Assembly (NCBI GenBank): GCA_023665185.1
Contig: JAMPEL010000006.1
Span: 1 to 64,000, forward strand
Direction: 5' to 3'
Length of the DNA: 64,000 nucleotides
Source of the DNA: Roseburia sp.
GTDB taxonomy: Bacteria; Bacteroidota; Bacteroidia; Bacteroidales; Bacteroidaceae
A program made the position numbers and the translations under genes. The notes under the pieces are model-generated. The model had not been told where the DNA came from. It made no database searches and was given only the letters and a program-made list of their open reading frames with translations. Every line of letters starts with the position of its first letter. The first letter of the stretch is position 1. Shown here piece after piece: positions 28,307 through 38,800 of the stretch.

Positions 28307-30481
28307 CTATTTTTCCAAATAAACAGCCACAGTCTGTCCCGCAACAACTTTTGTTCCGGCAGCCACACTCTGTTTTTTCACTTGTCCAACACCATGCACT
28401 TTAGCTTTAAGTCCACGGCTTTCTATGGCAAATACCGCATCACGCGCGCCCATGTCAGTCAGGTCAGGAACAGTCTTGTCATCGAATGTACGGGCTGTAA
28501 GCCCCACCTCATTGCCTTCAATATCCGCCTGTCCCCATGCTCCGCTCTTCTTTTCACGAACCCCTACCCTGAGTTCCTTAAGGACATATTTGGCAGCAGC
28601 AATGTCCCCATTCTTCACATCCGGGACAAACACAGAAAGCGAATCTGCCACAGCCGAAATGTCTCCAGTCACATTTTTTGAATACACTCGTGCGGCAATC
28701 TTCGCAAAAACGGGTCCTGCCATACCACCTCCGGAAGCAGGGTATCCGGGTTTGCGTATTGCCACTATACACGAATATTTAGGGTCTTCCGACGGATAAT
28801 ATCCACAAAAACTCACAAGATACTCACGCATTCCGGCACGATAGCCGCCCTTTCCTTGTGAGACCTGTGCCGTACCGGTCTTTCCCGACACATGAAAATG
28901 AGGATTTCCGGCACGCTTTCCAAGTCCCTCCTTGTCATTGACCACTCTTTTCAATATTTCCTGAATATCTTTAAGAGTCGTCTCCTTACAAATCTTCTCC
29001 TTTATCACTTCCACAGGAAACTCCTCCACTATCTCTCCGTCTTTCTGGACAGCCTTGACAAAGCGAGGACGCACCATCTTGCCTCCATTCGCTATGGCAT
29101 TATAGAAAGTGACGGTGGAAATAGGGGGTATCTGTGTCTCATATCCAATAGACATCCATGCCAAAGCCGTCTTCGACCAGTTGTCTTTGTTGGGTTTTCG
29201 GATTCTTGGTTCTGCCGCTCCGACAAACGGAAGGTTCAACGGCTCACCGATACCTACCCTCTTCAAACCCTCCACAAACTGTTCCGGATGATTATGGTAA
29301 TTCTCGTCTATCAAACGGCTCACACCTATATTAGAAGAATACATAAGTGTATGAGGCACGTCTATCACGTGGTAACCTCCGCGAGTCGCCCAGTTGTGGT
29401 CACGCATCCATGCACCATACATGTTGTAGACTCCACATCCTGTGTCCACAAGGTCGTTCACTGTTATCTTGCCATCGTCAAGAGCCACCATGATTGACGC
29501 CGTCTTGAATGTGGAACCAGGTTCCATCAGCGATGCCAGCGCATAGTTGCGCGCCTCATAATACTCTCCGTCATCGTAACGTTGCAGGTTTACAATCGCC
29601 TTGACATCACCGGTCTTCACCTCCATGAGTACCACCACACCCATCGTAGCATCCAGTTCTTTCAGTTTCTCACGGAGCGCGCTTTCGCATATATCCTGCA
29701 TACTGACATCTATCGTGGTAACAATGTCCAGTCCGTCCACAGGCTCACAATCAATAATGTCAAGATATTTCGACAATACCTTCTTACGGTGAATCTTTCC
29801 GTCCGTTCCACGTAACAAAGAATCATACGCAAGCTCAATACCCGAACGCGCCGAGTCCTTCGCACCGAACATCTCTCCCAATGTACGTTTGGCAAGTGAG
29901 CCGAAAGGCTTCTTACGATTATTACGTTCCTCCACTACAAGTCCGCTCACATATCGGTTCTTCTCATTAAACAACGGGAGTTTGACCAGTTCATTGAACT
30001 GTATGTAATTGAGCACCACACGAGGGCAAACCTCATAATAGCGACTGTGCTTCTCCAGTCCTTTCTTCAGGTGTTTTTTGTATTCGGAAGCAGACATTCG
30101 GGGAGCAATGTCACTCAGCCCCACGCAAATGGTGTCTATATAGGATAGGAATATGGAATCCTTTCTACGTATCAGGCTGTCGCGCTTCGCCATCTCATCT
30201 GGGTCATCGCTCTTTTTCGGCACACCGGAAAGAAAGTCCAAATAAACCTTGTAGTCAGGCAAACTACTTGCCATGAGCTGACCATCGGCAGAGAGGATAT
30301 TTCCTCGTGCCGACTTCAGAGTCTTGTTCTCACTCTCATAAAAAGAGGCTATCTTCTGCCAACGCTCACGTTCCACCGTCATTGTGTAGAGCGCGCGCCA
30401 CACAATTGCCACACAAAGTATCAGTGCGACAATGACCACACCGATGAAGCGTCCCGAAATATATTTCTTGTCAAATTTCAT
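28307..30481 (-). CDS. ftsI: Division transpeptidase FtsI/PBP3 with a C-terminal PASTA domain
   Basis: A 724-residue class B PBP: membrane anchor at about 12-33, pedestal domain, transpeptidase with S323-T-F-K, SSN at 382-384 and KTGTAQ at 534-539, then a PASTA domain in the last ~70 residues (VPDLTDMGARDAVFAIES). It cross-links septal wall. A PASTA tail is absent from E. coli FtsI but usual in Bacteroidetes division PBPs. It lies between the ftsL-like gene and murE. Confidence 0.95.
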   Translation of the reverse strand: MKFDKKYISGRFIGVVIVALILCVAIVWRALYTMTVERERWQKIASFYESENKTLKSARGNILSADGQLMASSLPDYKVYLDFLSGVPKKSDDPDEMAKRDSLIRRKDSIFLSYIDTICVGLSDIAPRMSASEYKKHLKKGLEKHSRYYEVCPRVVLNYIQFNELVKLPLFNEKNRYVSGLVVEERNNRKKPFGSLAKRTLGEMFGAKDSARSGIELAYDSLLRGTDGKIHRKKVLSKYLDIIDCEPVDGLDIVTTIDVSMQDICESALREKLKELDATMGVVVLMEVKTGDVKAIVNLQRYDDGEYYEARNYALASLMEPGSTFKTASIMVALDDGKITVNDLVDTGCGVYNMYGAWMRDHNWATRGGYHVIDVPHTLMYSSNIGVSRLIDENYHNHPEQFVEGLKRVGIGEPLNLPFVGAAEPRIRKPNKDNWSKTALAWMSIGYETQIPPISTVTFYNAIANGGKMVRPRFVKAVQKDGEIVEEFPVEVIKEKICKETTLKDIQEILKRVVNDKEGLGKRAGNPHFHVSGKTGTAQVSQGKGGYRAGMREYLVSFCGYYPSEDPKYSCIVAIRKPGYPASGGGMAGPVFAKIAARVYSKNVTGDISAVADSLSVFVPDVKNGDIAAAKYVLKELRVGVREKKSGAWGQADIEGNEVGLTARTFDDKTVPDLTDMGARDAVFAIESRGLKAKVHGVGQVKKQSVAAGTKVVAGQTVAVYLEK

Positions 30482-30558
30482 CTTTACACTCGATTTGTAT
30501 AACTACCCATCTCTTATAGCCAGCACACCCTGCCAGACTCAGGAGTCAAGCACATGTC

Positions 30559-31068
30559 TTACTCCACACTATCCGCCACTATCACATACGGAGGAGTCAC
30601 AGGATTCTGCAACATGCTGTCCTTGGAATGTTTCAGCATACGCTCCACATTAGACTGCCGGCTAAGATTCATCAAATCGCTCGACTGGGTCAGCACATTG
30701 TACTTGACTGTCTGCAATTGCTCCTTCAAACTGTCAATGGTGATTACGTCCTGCTCGCTTGAATAACGGTTTCCGGTATAGGCCACAGCCAATGCCGCGA
30801 CCAGTAAGAACCACAGAATCTGCCGCATAAAGAAACGGCTTTGAAGTATATCGCCTCCAATAATGGATTTGAAAGAGAAATCCCCAAAGTCATCTTCCTC
30901 ATCTGTGAATTTCTTAATTGCCTCAATGGCTTCCGCCTTGTCTTCCACCATCCGTTTGTCCTCGTCCGGCTCTTTCATATCGTCCGTTTTCGGCACATGG
31001 TGTCCGGGAACTATTTTTTCAGGCTCGCCGACTAAAGTGCTGTCTGCATTCTCATATTTCTTGTCCAT
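30559..31068 (-). CDS. FtsL-like bitopic division protein
   Basis: A 169-residue protein with a long acidic, Lys/Glu-rich cytoplasmic region (1-75), one membrane helix at about 85-102 (ILWFLLVAALAVAYTGN), and a short periplasmic coiled-coil-like part. Size, topology and position between rsmH and ftsI match the FtsL-like family of Bacteroidetes. The cytoplasmic part is longer than in proteobacterial FtsL. Confidence 0.85.
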   Translation of the reverse strand: MDKKYENADSTLVGEPEKIVPGHHVPKTDDMKEPDEDKRMVEDKAEAIEAIKKFTDEEDDFGDFSFKSIIGGDILQSRFFMRQILWFLLVAALAVAYTGNRYSSEQDVITIDSLKEQLQTVKYNVLTQSSDLMNLSRQSNVERMLKHSKDSMLQNPVTPPYVIVADSVE

Positions 31069-31086
31069 CAGCCACGTTTTTTACGT

Positions 31087-32004
31087 TCATATTTTTTCCG
31101 CGATTCTCAGCTTCGCGCTTCTTGAACGCGGATTACGCTCCTGCTCTTCCATACCCGGAACAATCACCTTATTGTTGACCAGCCGCAATGGCGAGCTGAC
31201 ACGCCCGTAAAAATCCTTCTCCACCTGTCCCTCACAGTTTCCTGTCTTCATCACATTTTTCACTATACGGTCTTCAAGCGAATGATAGGTTATCACGACA
31301 AGACGTCCACCCGGATTGAGCATATCCACAGCCGACACCAGCATTTCTTTCAGCGCGTCCATCTCATGGTTCACCTCTATGCGCAGAGCCTGAAACACTT
31401 TCGCAAGGTCTTTTTTCTCACGCTCACGTCCAAAGAACGGTTTCACCACTTCCATAAAGTCTCCGGTTGTCAGTATCGGCTTTTCCGTTCTTGCCTTGAC
31501 TATCGCTGATGCAAGCTTACGGCTGTTCTTCAACTCGCCATAAAGATAAAAGACATTTGCCAACCGTTCCTCCTCGTATTCGTTAAGAATATCCGCAGCC
31601 GTCTGGCCAGAGCGTCGGTTCATACGCATGTCGAGATTGGCATCAAAACGGAAAGAGAACCCACGCTCCGAATCATCGAAATGGTGCGAAGACACTCCCA
31701 AATCGGCAAGTACCGCATCCACCCCGTCTACTCCATAATAGCGCATGAAGTTCTTCAGGTATCTGAAGTTGCTGCGTACAAAAGTAAAACGGTTGTCACC
31801 ATCCACAATATTCCGCTCCGCATCCTCATCCTGGTCAAAGCTATAAAGGCGAGCGTCCTTGTCCGCGCAGCGTAAAATCTCACGGCTATGTCCGCCGCCT
31901 CCAAAGGTGACATCCACAAAAATGCCGCCACGGCCGATATTCATGCCGTCAATACTTTCCCGAAGCAATACGGGAACATGATATGTTGTCTGATTTTCTT
32001 CCAT
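31087..32004 (-). CDS. rsmH: 16S rRNA (cytosine-1402-N4) methyltransferase
   Basis: A 305-residue enzyme (MraW) with HVPVLLRESIDGM, SAM site VDVTFGGGGHSREIL (31-45), LADLGVSSHHFDDSERGFSF and late TYHSLEDRIVKNVM. It modifies C1402 in the ribosomal decoding site. It is second in the dcw cluster after mraZ. Confidence 0.97.
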   Translation of the reverse strand: MEENQTTYHVPVLLRESIDGMNIGRGGIFVDVTFGGGGHSREILRCADKDARLYSFDQDEDAERNIVDGDNRFTFVRSNFRYLKNFMRYYGVDGVDAVLADLGVSSHHFDDSERGFSFRFDANLDMRMNRRSGQTAADILNEYEEERLANVFYLYGELKNSRKLASAIVKARTEKPILTTGDFMEVVKPFFGREREKKDLAKVFQALRIEVNHEMDALKEMLVSAVDMLNPGGRLVVITYHSLEDRIVKNVMKTGNCEGQVEKDFYGRVSSPLRLVNNKVIVPGMEEQERNPRSRSAKLRIAEKI

Positions 32005-32049
32005 CTTTTATTTGTTAATCACATAAGGGGGAAATCCGCGTGCTCAGGC

Positions 32050-32508
32050 TTAATCTTGGGAAAAGACATCAGCCATCACACTTTGGAGTTCCTCTGAAAG
32101 TCCATTGTCGGAACCAAGCAAGACATCGCAAGCTTCCTCGTCCCATACCTCTATATGGTCATCCACCGCAAGAAAACGGACATTTTGCTTTATGCCCGCA
32201 TAAGCCAGCTTGCGCTTGGATATAAGGAAACGCCCGTTACCGTCAAGCTCCACAACCTCCGCCTCTGCCACAAAACGCCGCATAATGTTCTGATGCGCGC
32301 CGTTCCACCTGTTCAGGCGTCCACGCAAAGTGTCCAGCATCGAGTTCCAAAGACTTTCCGGATAAAGTACAAGGCATTTCTGAAAGAGGTCTGTACGCAG
32401 AATGAACTTTTGTCCGCTTTCCGCATCCATCACCTTACGAAATGCCGAGGGAAGGAATACCCTCCCCTTTGCATCTGCCTTAGCCGAATAATCTCCTATA
32501 AAACGCAT
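32050..32508 (-). CDS. mraZ: Transcriptional regulator MraZ
   Basis: A 152-residue protein with two SpoVT/AbrB-like MraZ repeats: N-terminal DAKGRVFLPSAFRK and the second LDGNGRFLISKRKLAYAG. In other bacteria MraZ binds repeats at its own promoter and tunes the dcw operon. First gene of the cluster; its promoter lies about 53 nt upstream. Clear direct repeats for MraZ binding were not identified. Confidence 0.93.
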   Translation of the reverse strand: MRFIGDYSAKADAKGRVFLPSAFRKVMDAESGQKFILRTDLFQKCLVLYPESLWNSMLDTLRGRLNRWNGAHQNIMRRFVAEAEVVELDGNGRFLISKRKLAYAGIKQNVRFLAVDDHIEVWDEEACDVLLGSDNGLSEELQSVMADVFSQD

Positions 32509-32560
32509 ACAGTTTATTATCTTGCATTATGCGCACGTACACGCGCTTGTATATAACATG

Positions 32561-32568
32561 CAAATGTA
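32561..32568 (-). promoter_or_regulatory. Candidate -7 box of the dcw operon
   Basis: Minus-strand TACATTTG (32568-32561) matches TAnnTTTG, followed by C as is common. The -33 box is weak. It would drive mraZ through the yqeY-like gene. Confidence 0.5.
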
Positions 32569-32896
32569 AACATTTTTCCCCACACTCCCCCACTTTTTAC
32601 CACTTTTCTTCCATTCTTTTTTTCAACACTGTGTTCACATCCTCACCCGCAACACCATGAAAAAGAAAACCATCATTGTGTTTACTGCCAATTTACAGTC
32701 TTTCAACGCTCTTTCCATGCAAAAAAGTGCCTGCTCTCAATATGGGAAAAGTTCCTTTTTATCTGGTTTCGCACATTCCCAATCCCCCCGTCAGCTCAAT
32801 ACCCAGTATATCGCCCGGCACAATGATGCCCGTTGCCACAGATTCCAATTGTCACCAAACCAAAAAGACACGTTTTTTTGTTTTTTTCTACAAACC
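32569..32896. other. AT-rich divergent intergenic region
   Basis: About 330 bp between the mraZ promoter and that of the outer-membrane barrel gene. It holds several T- and C-rich homopolymer runs. A 100-codon open frame beginning at 32657 lacks any recognisable motif and overlaps the promoter, so it is not called as a gene. Confidence 0.55.
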
Positions 32897-32927
32897 TTGT
32901 GCAATATCAAACATTTGCATATATTTG
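32897..32927 (+). promoter_or_regulatory. Promoter of the outer-membrane barrel gene
   Basis: TTG (32897-32899), 20 nt, TATATTTG (32920-32927): close to the Bacteroidetes consensus. The start codon is 28 nt downstream. Confidence 0.75.
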
Positions 32928-32955
32928 CCGGAACATTTAATAAATCACTAAAAAA

Positions 32956-33567
32956 ATGAAGAAATTATTTGGAATTATCATGCTGGCGGTTGCAATGTTT
33001 ACAGCAACTCCGGCAAACGCACAGTTCAAGTTTGGTGTAAAGGCGGGTTTGAACGTATCAAAGGTCAGCTTCGACAAGGATGTGGCAAAGAATGCCATTG
33101 ACAGCCGGACAGGCTACTTCGTCGGCCCTATGGCTGAGTTCACAGTGCCTATCATCGGATTGGGGGCAGATGTCGCTGTGCTTTACGACAACAAGGGGGT
33201 AGAAGTTGACGGTCAGTCTGAAACACTTCAGTACATAGACATTCCTATCAATGTAAAATACTCCATCGGTCTTGGCAGCATTGCAGGTGTATATGTGGCA
33301 ACAGGTCCGCAGTTCTCTTACAATATCGGTGGAAAGCAGATTTTCCAAAACACTTACTCTCTCAAATCTTCTGAGTTCAGCTGGAACGTTGGCGCAGGTG
33401 TCAAACTGCTCGGTCACTTACAGGTGGGCTACAACTACAACATTGCCATTGGCAAGACAGGAGAAATGGACAGCGCGCTTTCTGAGAGCCTTGGTGTAGC
33501 CGGCAAGTTTGTAAACGGTGACGTAAAGAACAACACTCATCAGATTTCTGTCGCTTACTTGTTCTAA
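32956..33567 (+). CDS. Outer-membrane beta-barrel protein (PorT-like family)
   Basis: A 203-residue protein with a signal peptide cut after ATPANAQ. The mature part alternates polar and apolar residues in strands (FKFGVKAGLNVSKV, VKYSIGLGSIAGVYVATGPQF, LGHLQVGYNYNIAIG) and ends in aromatic VAYLF, the BAM recognition end. This suits a small eight-stranded barrel. Function is unknown. It is monocistronic with its own promoter and terminator. Confidence 0.85.
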   Translation: MKKLFGIIMLAVAMFTATPANAQFKFGVKAGLNVSKVSFDKDVAKNAIDSRTGYFVGPMAEFTVPIIGLGADVAVLYDNKGVEVDGQSETLQYIDIPINVKYSIGLGSIAGVYVATGPQFSYNIGGKQIFQNTYSLKSSEFSWNVGAGVKLLGHLQVGYNYNIAIGKTGEMDSALSESLGVAGKFVNGDVKNNTHQISVAYLF

Positions 33568-33616
33568 CACAGACAAATAAACGAAACACATAAGAATACT
33601 TTTGCAAGAAACATTG

Positions 33617-33649
33617 CGGCAAGGAGCATTTGCTCCTTGCCGTTTTTTT
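33617..33649 (+). terminator. Terminator of the barrel gene
   Basis: A 12-bp perfect stem, CGGCAAGGAGCA (33617-33628) and TGCTCCTTGCCG (33631-33642), is followed by seven T. Confidence 0.93.
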
Positions 33650-33819
33650 GTTTTTAGAAGAGTCATTCGCAAACACATCTTGTCAATGAGGCTGTACCTT
33701 TCATAATGATTTGGATACAAGGAGCATCCGATATTCCGGGCGAGAACGACAATCACACTGCGGGACAATCCTTGTCAAAGATTTTGCAGCATCTCTACAT
33801 CTATAGCACCTATTGCACG

Positions 33820-34530
33820 CGCTTTATAACGGAAATCCCAAAAAACCAGACATCCACACACTTATTGCCGGACAGCAGTATGCGTACAAAGGATGTTTTG
33901 ACATTATGTCACTTTGCGAAGAGCCTCGTTTTTTAACATTTCCGCAGCCTCTTGCTCTTGTCTGATGCTTGAATTTTTAGTGTATTGCTTATAAATATTT
34001 GATAATCAATCAATTATATTTTCAGCAAAAAGTACGTAGTTTTAGCCCAAAAACTAAGGGTTTAGGTCAAAATAGGATGTATTGATAATCAAGCAGTTAT
34101 GAGATTTTGCGCTCAAAACCGTCATTTTTCGGGTTCAAAATCCATTTTTGTTTTTCGGGACATGGAAAAGGCGGTTTCCTTCTTTTTGAAGAAGTGATTT
34201 TGGAAAAAGCCCTATTTTGGGCCGAAAAACGGGCTTTGAAAATTTTGTGCGCCTTGAAAATAAATTTTGTGCGCCTTGCGAAAAAAATCAGTGTGCCTTG
34301 GAAATAAATTTTCAGCACCTTGTAATTTTGGGTTTTAGTGGGCTTTTGGGTGGGAAAGGTGTGTTTTGGGTTGATTTTCTATATCTTTTAGCCATGCGGA
34401 TTGTCCTATTTGTCTTCTCTGTTTTCGAGACTCAAAACCCTCCGTAGAATCGCGTTTTTGCGACCGAGGCAAGGCGCGGTTCATTTTGAGGCGATTCTAC
34501 GGAGGCGGGATTTAACATATCAGATTGTCA
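33820..34530 (+). repeat. Long intergenic repeat, copy 3 (full length)
   Basis: It is collinear with copy 2 over about 710 bp: TGACATTATGTCA (33899-33911), TGATAATCA at 34000 and 34083, four 22-bp units at 34249-34332, hairpin arms at 34439-34453 and 34491-34505, and end TTTAACATATCAGATTGTCA. The inner loop pairs GACC with GGTT (one G-T), where copy 2 has AACC with GGTT. It lies between the 3' ends of two convergent genes, so it is not in a promoter region. Confidence 0.88.
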
Positions 34531-34557
34531 GAAATTTAATATTTTGCTAATATTTTT

Positions 34558-34710
34558 GACAGACTCCTCCGTCACTTCGTGACACCTCCCCTAACTTAGG
34601 AAAGGAGCCTGATTACCGAGTTAGTAGATAGACTAACGTATTGATTGACAAGATACATAACTCCTCCTCTAAGTTAGAGGAGGTGTCGCCTTGCGACGGA
34701 GGAGTCTGTC
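34558..34710. mobile_element. MITE-like palindromic element B (153 bp)
   Basis: Same length and same termini (GACAGACTCCTCCGTC ... GACGGAGGAGTCTGTC) as element A at 295-447, with several internal changes, some in one arm only (TTAGGAAAGG in the left arm). It begins 28 bp after the end of repeat copy 3, as element A begins 50 bp after copy 1. No transposase is present. Confidence 0.7.
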
Positions 34711-34800
34711 AGAACACATCAAAAGGCGCACTTACAAAAAGTCAATAAATCTGTCTGGACATATCAAAAACGCACCAGAACAAAAAGGCGCGCCGGAGCA

Positions 34801-35676
34801 TCACATCACACAACCGGCTCTGTTTGTTTTACGAAACTCGGCAGGTGTCATGCCAGTCGTCTTCCGAAAAAGCCTTATAAAATACGAATAATCATCATAC
34901 GAAAGTGCAAATGCGATGTTTTTAATCGGCTCGTTACTTGTGATAAGCATCAGCTGCGCCTTTTCCATCTTCTTGTTGTTGATATACTTCAACGGAGAGG
35001 TGCCCGTCTCGCTCTTGAATATCCTGATAAAATACTCCTTGGAAAGACAAGCCTCCGCCGCCACATACTCAGTAGTCAGCGGTGCGGCTATGTTCTTCTT
35101 TATAAAAGACAGGGATTTTCTGACTCTCACATCAATGGAGTCCTGCTTACGCTGTGCCTTTTCAAGAAAACGGGCAATAAGTATTTGTATAATGCCCTGC
35201 GACTCAATGCGGCGGCTCAAAAAGCTCTGCTTATATTTAATGATATTATTGACCAGCGTGGGATTGTTGTCATAAGTCGCAGGGTCGGAAGCAGGCAACT
35301 GCATGAAAGGGTTCAATTCGAGAAGCCGCTCAAACAAAAGCAAATCATATACCCCGGCCTTCACTTCCACAGGAAGACGAAATTCATCGAAAATACCGGA
35401 CTCAGCCTGATACTCCTCATATATATGCAGATAATAATGTATGAAAAGCGACTGGCAGATATAGCTGTGGCGCGTGAATGCCGGAATCATATACAAATGG
35501 TTCGGACGGAGCGTGTATGTGCCGTCAGGAAGCACAATGGAAGCGGTTCCTTCCGTCACATAATAGATGCGGGTGAAGGGACTTTGCACATTCTTCCAGT
35601 TCCAGTCACATTCCTGCCGGGCAAGCCCGATATTGAGCACAAGAGGATTGATATTACCTATAGCGGATGAGGACAT
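34801..35676 (-). CDS. AraC-family transcriptional regulator
   Basis: A 291-residue protein: N-terminal cupin-like sensing domain (YYVTEGTASIVLPDGTYTL, PNHLYMIPAFTRHSY) and a C-terminal double HTH at about 190-285 (EYVAAEACLSKEYFIRIFKS, FALSYDDYSYFIRLFRKTTG, MTPAEFRK). This is the usual layout of sugar-responsive AraC proteins. It is divergent from the GH29 fucosidase gene with 203 bp between starts, so it probably controls that gene; the ligand is unknown. Confidence 0.92.
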   Translation of the reverse strand: MSSSAIGNINPLVLNIGLARQECDWNWKNVQSPFTRIYYVTEGTASIVLPDGTYTLRPNHLYMIPAFTRHSYICQSLFIHYYLHIYEEYQAESGIFDEFRLPVEVKAGVYDLLLFERLLELNPFMQLPASDPATYDNNPTLVNNIIKYKQSFLSRRIESQGIIQILIARFLEKAQRKQDSIDVRVRKSLSFIKKNIAAPLTTEYVAAEACLSKEYFIRIFKSETGTSPLKYINNKKMEKAQLMLITSNEPIKNIAFALSYDDYSYFIRLFRKTTGMTPAEFRKTNRAGCVM

Positions 35677-35711
35677 ACACGAATATTTATAAGATACAGT
35701 TTAAGCAGATG

Positions 35712-35742
35712 CAAAGTTACAGTTCTTTTCACGGCTTTGCAA
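35712..35742 (-). promoter_or_regulatory. Promoter of the AraC regulator gene
   Basis: Minus strand: TTG (35742-35740), 20 nt, TAACTTTG (35719-35712), 36 nt before the ATG. It is a full consensus match. Confidence 0.78.
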
Positions 35743-35831
35743 TAAAAAAACAAGGGCAATACGGGGTGTTAATGTCAATATTGTCCTATTTTAGCCCCGT
35801 AATAGTCCTGTACCATTACGCATATTCTGTT

Positions 35832-35839
35832 TTACTTTG
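35832..35839 (+). promoter_or_regulatory. Candidate -7 box of the fucosidase gene
   Basis: TTACTTTG (35832-35839) departs from TAnnTTTG at one base and has no clear -33 box, as expected of a promoter that needs an activator such as the adjacent AraC protein. The start codon is 41 nt downstream. Confidence 0.5.
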
Positions 35840-35879
35840 CGGCAACTTACATAACAAATTATCTAAACTAAGAAAGAAT

Positions 35880-38800
35880 ATGCTGGAAATTAAAAAACTA
35901 TTGTTCTCGGCAACAGCATCGTTGTTGCTTGCAGAAATAGCCAATGCCCAGACTAATGTGGCGGTAAAGGAAGGAGTGTTTTCGCCCGACTGGAAAAGCC
36001 TCAGCGAATGGACTTGCCCGGAATGGTTCAAAGACGCAAAATTCGGAATATGGGCACACTGGGGACCGCAATGTCAGGCAGAAGCCGGCGACTGGTACGC
36101 ACGTTTCATGTATTATGAGAACTCGGGCGCATTCAACTGGCACGTGGAGCATTTCGGAGAGCCGGAGGAATTTGGTCTGAAAGACTTGTGCAACGCATGG
36201 AAGGCGGAAAAATGGAATCCGGAAGAGCTTGTCGCACTCTACAAAAGCGTGGGAGCGCGCTATTTCTTCACACTGGGACAACATCATGACAACTTCGACC
36301 TTTGGGACAGTCCTTATCAGGAATGGAATTCTGTTAATGTGGGTCCGAAACGGGACATTGTGAAAGAATGGAGCGATGCCTGTCAGAAATACGGCTTGCC
36401 GCTCGGTGTGAGTATGCACGGCAGCCACACATGGACATGGATGGAGAAATCGCAGGATTATGACGGCAATCTGACAAAGGAAGACGGATATACGCTTAAC
36501 GAGGATGGCACCGAGAAATGGTGGAAAGGCCTTGACCCTCAGGAACTGTATGCCCAGCGTCATCCACACAGCAGCGGATGGGAAAATTCGGGAACCATTC
36601 ACAGCCAGTGGGCTTGGGGCGCAGGAGCGTCACTGCCTTCTGAGGAGTACAAGATGAAGTTCCAGAACAGAGTGTTGCAGTGCATCAACGACTACAAACC
36701 TTCGATGCTGTATTTCGATGACACCGTACTGCCGTTCTATGGTTGCGATGACCAGATAGGACTCAACATCCTCTCCCACTTTTACAACAGCAGTGCGGAG
36801 GAAAACGGAGGAGACCCTCAGGTGGTTGTCATGGGAAAGATTTTGGAGAACATGCACAAGCAGGCTATGCTTTGGGATGTGGAACGGGGAATACCGGATC
36901 GCATTCAAGACGAATACTGGCAGACATGCACGTGCATCGGCGACTGGCATTACAACACGTCCACATACGAGAACAACGGCTACAAATCGGCGCAGCAAGT
37001 GGTCGACATGCTTGTCGATGTTGTCAGCAAAAACGGAAACATGCTGCTGAGCGTGCCTATCAAAGGAAACGGAACGATAGACGAAAAAGAACAGGCTGTT
37101 CTCGAAGGCATCAAGGCATGGATGGACATCAACAGTGAAAGCGTATACGGCACACGTCCGTGGAAGACTTTCGGCGAGGGTCCTCTCGCTGAGGCAAGCA
37201 ACCCGCTCACTTCACAGGGATTCAACGAAGGCAACAACTACTCTTCCGAAGATGTGCGCTTCGTACAAAAGGACGGAACGGTATATGCCACCATCATGCG
37301 CTGGCCGGCAGGACGCCTGTTTACTTTCGAGTCGTTCGCTCCGGTATCAAAATATTACAGCGGCAAGGTGAAGAGCGTACAGCTCCTCGGTCACGGCAAT
37401 GTGGAATATTCCTTCAGTATCGACGGACTGACAGTGACCTTGCCAACAGAGAAGCCTAACGATATAGCCCCGGTGTTTGCCGTGATTTTCGACAATGAGG
37501 ACACCACAGTATCTTTAGCAGAGATTCTGGACATGTATGAGCTTCGCATCGCAGAACTGCGGAGGCAAGTAAGCTACAATACAGGCAAGATGAGCCGTGA
37601 GCGCATCAACGAGTTTGCGTCTGTAGTTGAGGACGCGAAGAATATGCTGAACGCTGATGAGGTGTCGCAACAGCGCGCCCTGAACACCGTGAACGAGGCT
37701 TACGCAACACTAAAGAAGAACGGCACGAATGAGGGCGGCGCGCCAAGCAAAGGCTATCAGGCTGACATCACAGAAGACATATTGGTGGAATCGGGCAACT
37801 TCAGCCGTGTGAATGACATTGGAACACGCTTCGGAGCTCCGGCATATTGGAATGTGGAGAACTTCAACATTCCAAACGGGAAAGACGGTGTGAAGAACGG
37901 TCTGGACAACTATCCGGGACACGACTGCCTGATGCTGGGTGTATGGAACGATGCGGCAAACTCCACAGAGGGCGACTTGTCCAACGCGCGTATCTACCGC
38001 ACTGTACGTCTGGACCCGGGACGATACTATTTTGGCGCGGCATACAACGCTGCTTACCAACTGAGCGACAAGGCCTATATTTTTGCCGCCAACACATTGC
38101 TCGACACTGACGAGATTGCAGAAAAATCGCTTGCCTGCTGGAACATAAACAAAAGCAAGACAAACGGGGAGTTTTTCGGCATCTACTTCACGCTCACCGA
38201 GGAACAGGATGTGGTTTTAGGATTCCAGGCAAACTTGCTCAACGGAAGCAACACACAGGAACTACGTGCCGACAATGTGGTTCTGCTCAGTTACGGACAG
38301 ATGAACTATAATGCGCTGGAAGACCTTATCATGATGACGGAATATGCGGCCGATGATTGCAAGATAAACGACAATACTGGTTTCTTCAACAAAGAGTCTG
38401 TCGAAAAATTGCAAAACGCGCTGGAAGTGGCAAGAGCCATCAATATGTACTCAAGTTATGAGGAGGTGGAAAAGGCTTACAACTTGCTCAATGCCGCATA
38501 CGAGGATTTTCTCGCCAACGGCAAAAACAAGGGCGGCGCGCCGAATGAAGTGGGATGCACGGATGTGACAGCCGATTACCTGATAGAGGCAAGCAACTTC
38601 AGCCGCGCCGACGAGAGTATTACCACACGCTTTGCCTCTCCCGCAAACTGGACGGTGGAGAACTTCTGTATTCCGAATGGCGGCAACGGCATAAAGAACG
38701 GTTTGGACAAATATCCGGGCTACGACTGTCTGTCAATGGGCGTTTGGGACGACAGGGACAACAATATGGAGGGTTATCTTTCGGAAGCGCGCCTGTATCG

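Noticed and set aside
32657..32959. 100-codon frame between mraZ and the outer-membrane barrel gene
   Set aside because: It covers the barrel gene's promoter and overlaps its start, with no family likeness.
34107..34307. A 66-codon frame inside repeat copy 3 whose translation resembles the same frame in copy 2 (ending KKISVPWK)
   Set aside because: Copy 5 has stop codons in this frame and the similarity equals the overall nucleotide identity, so it is a by-product of repeat conservation.
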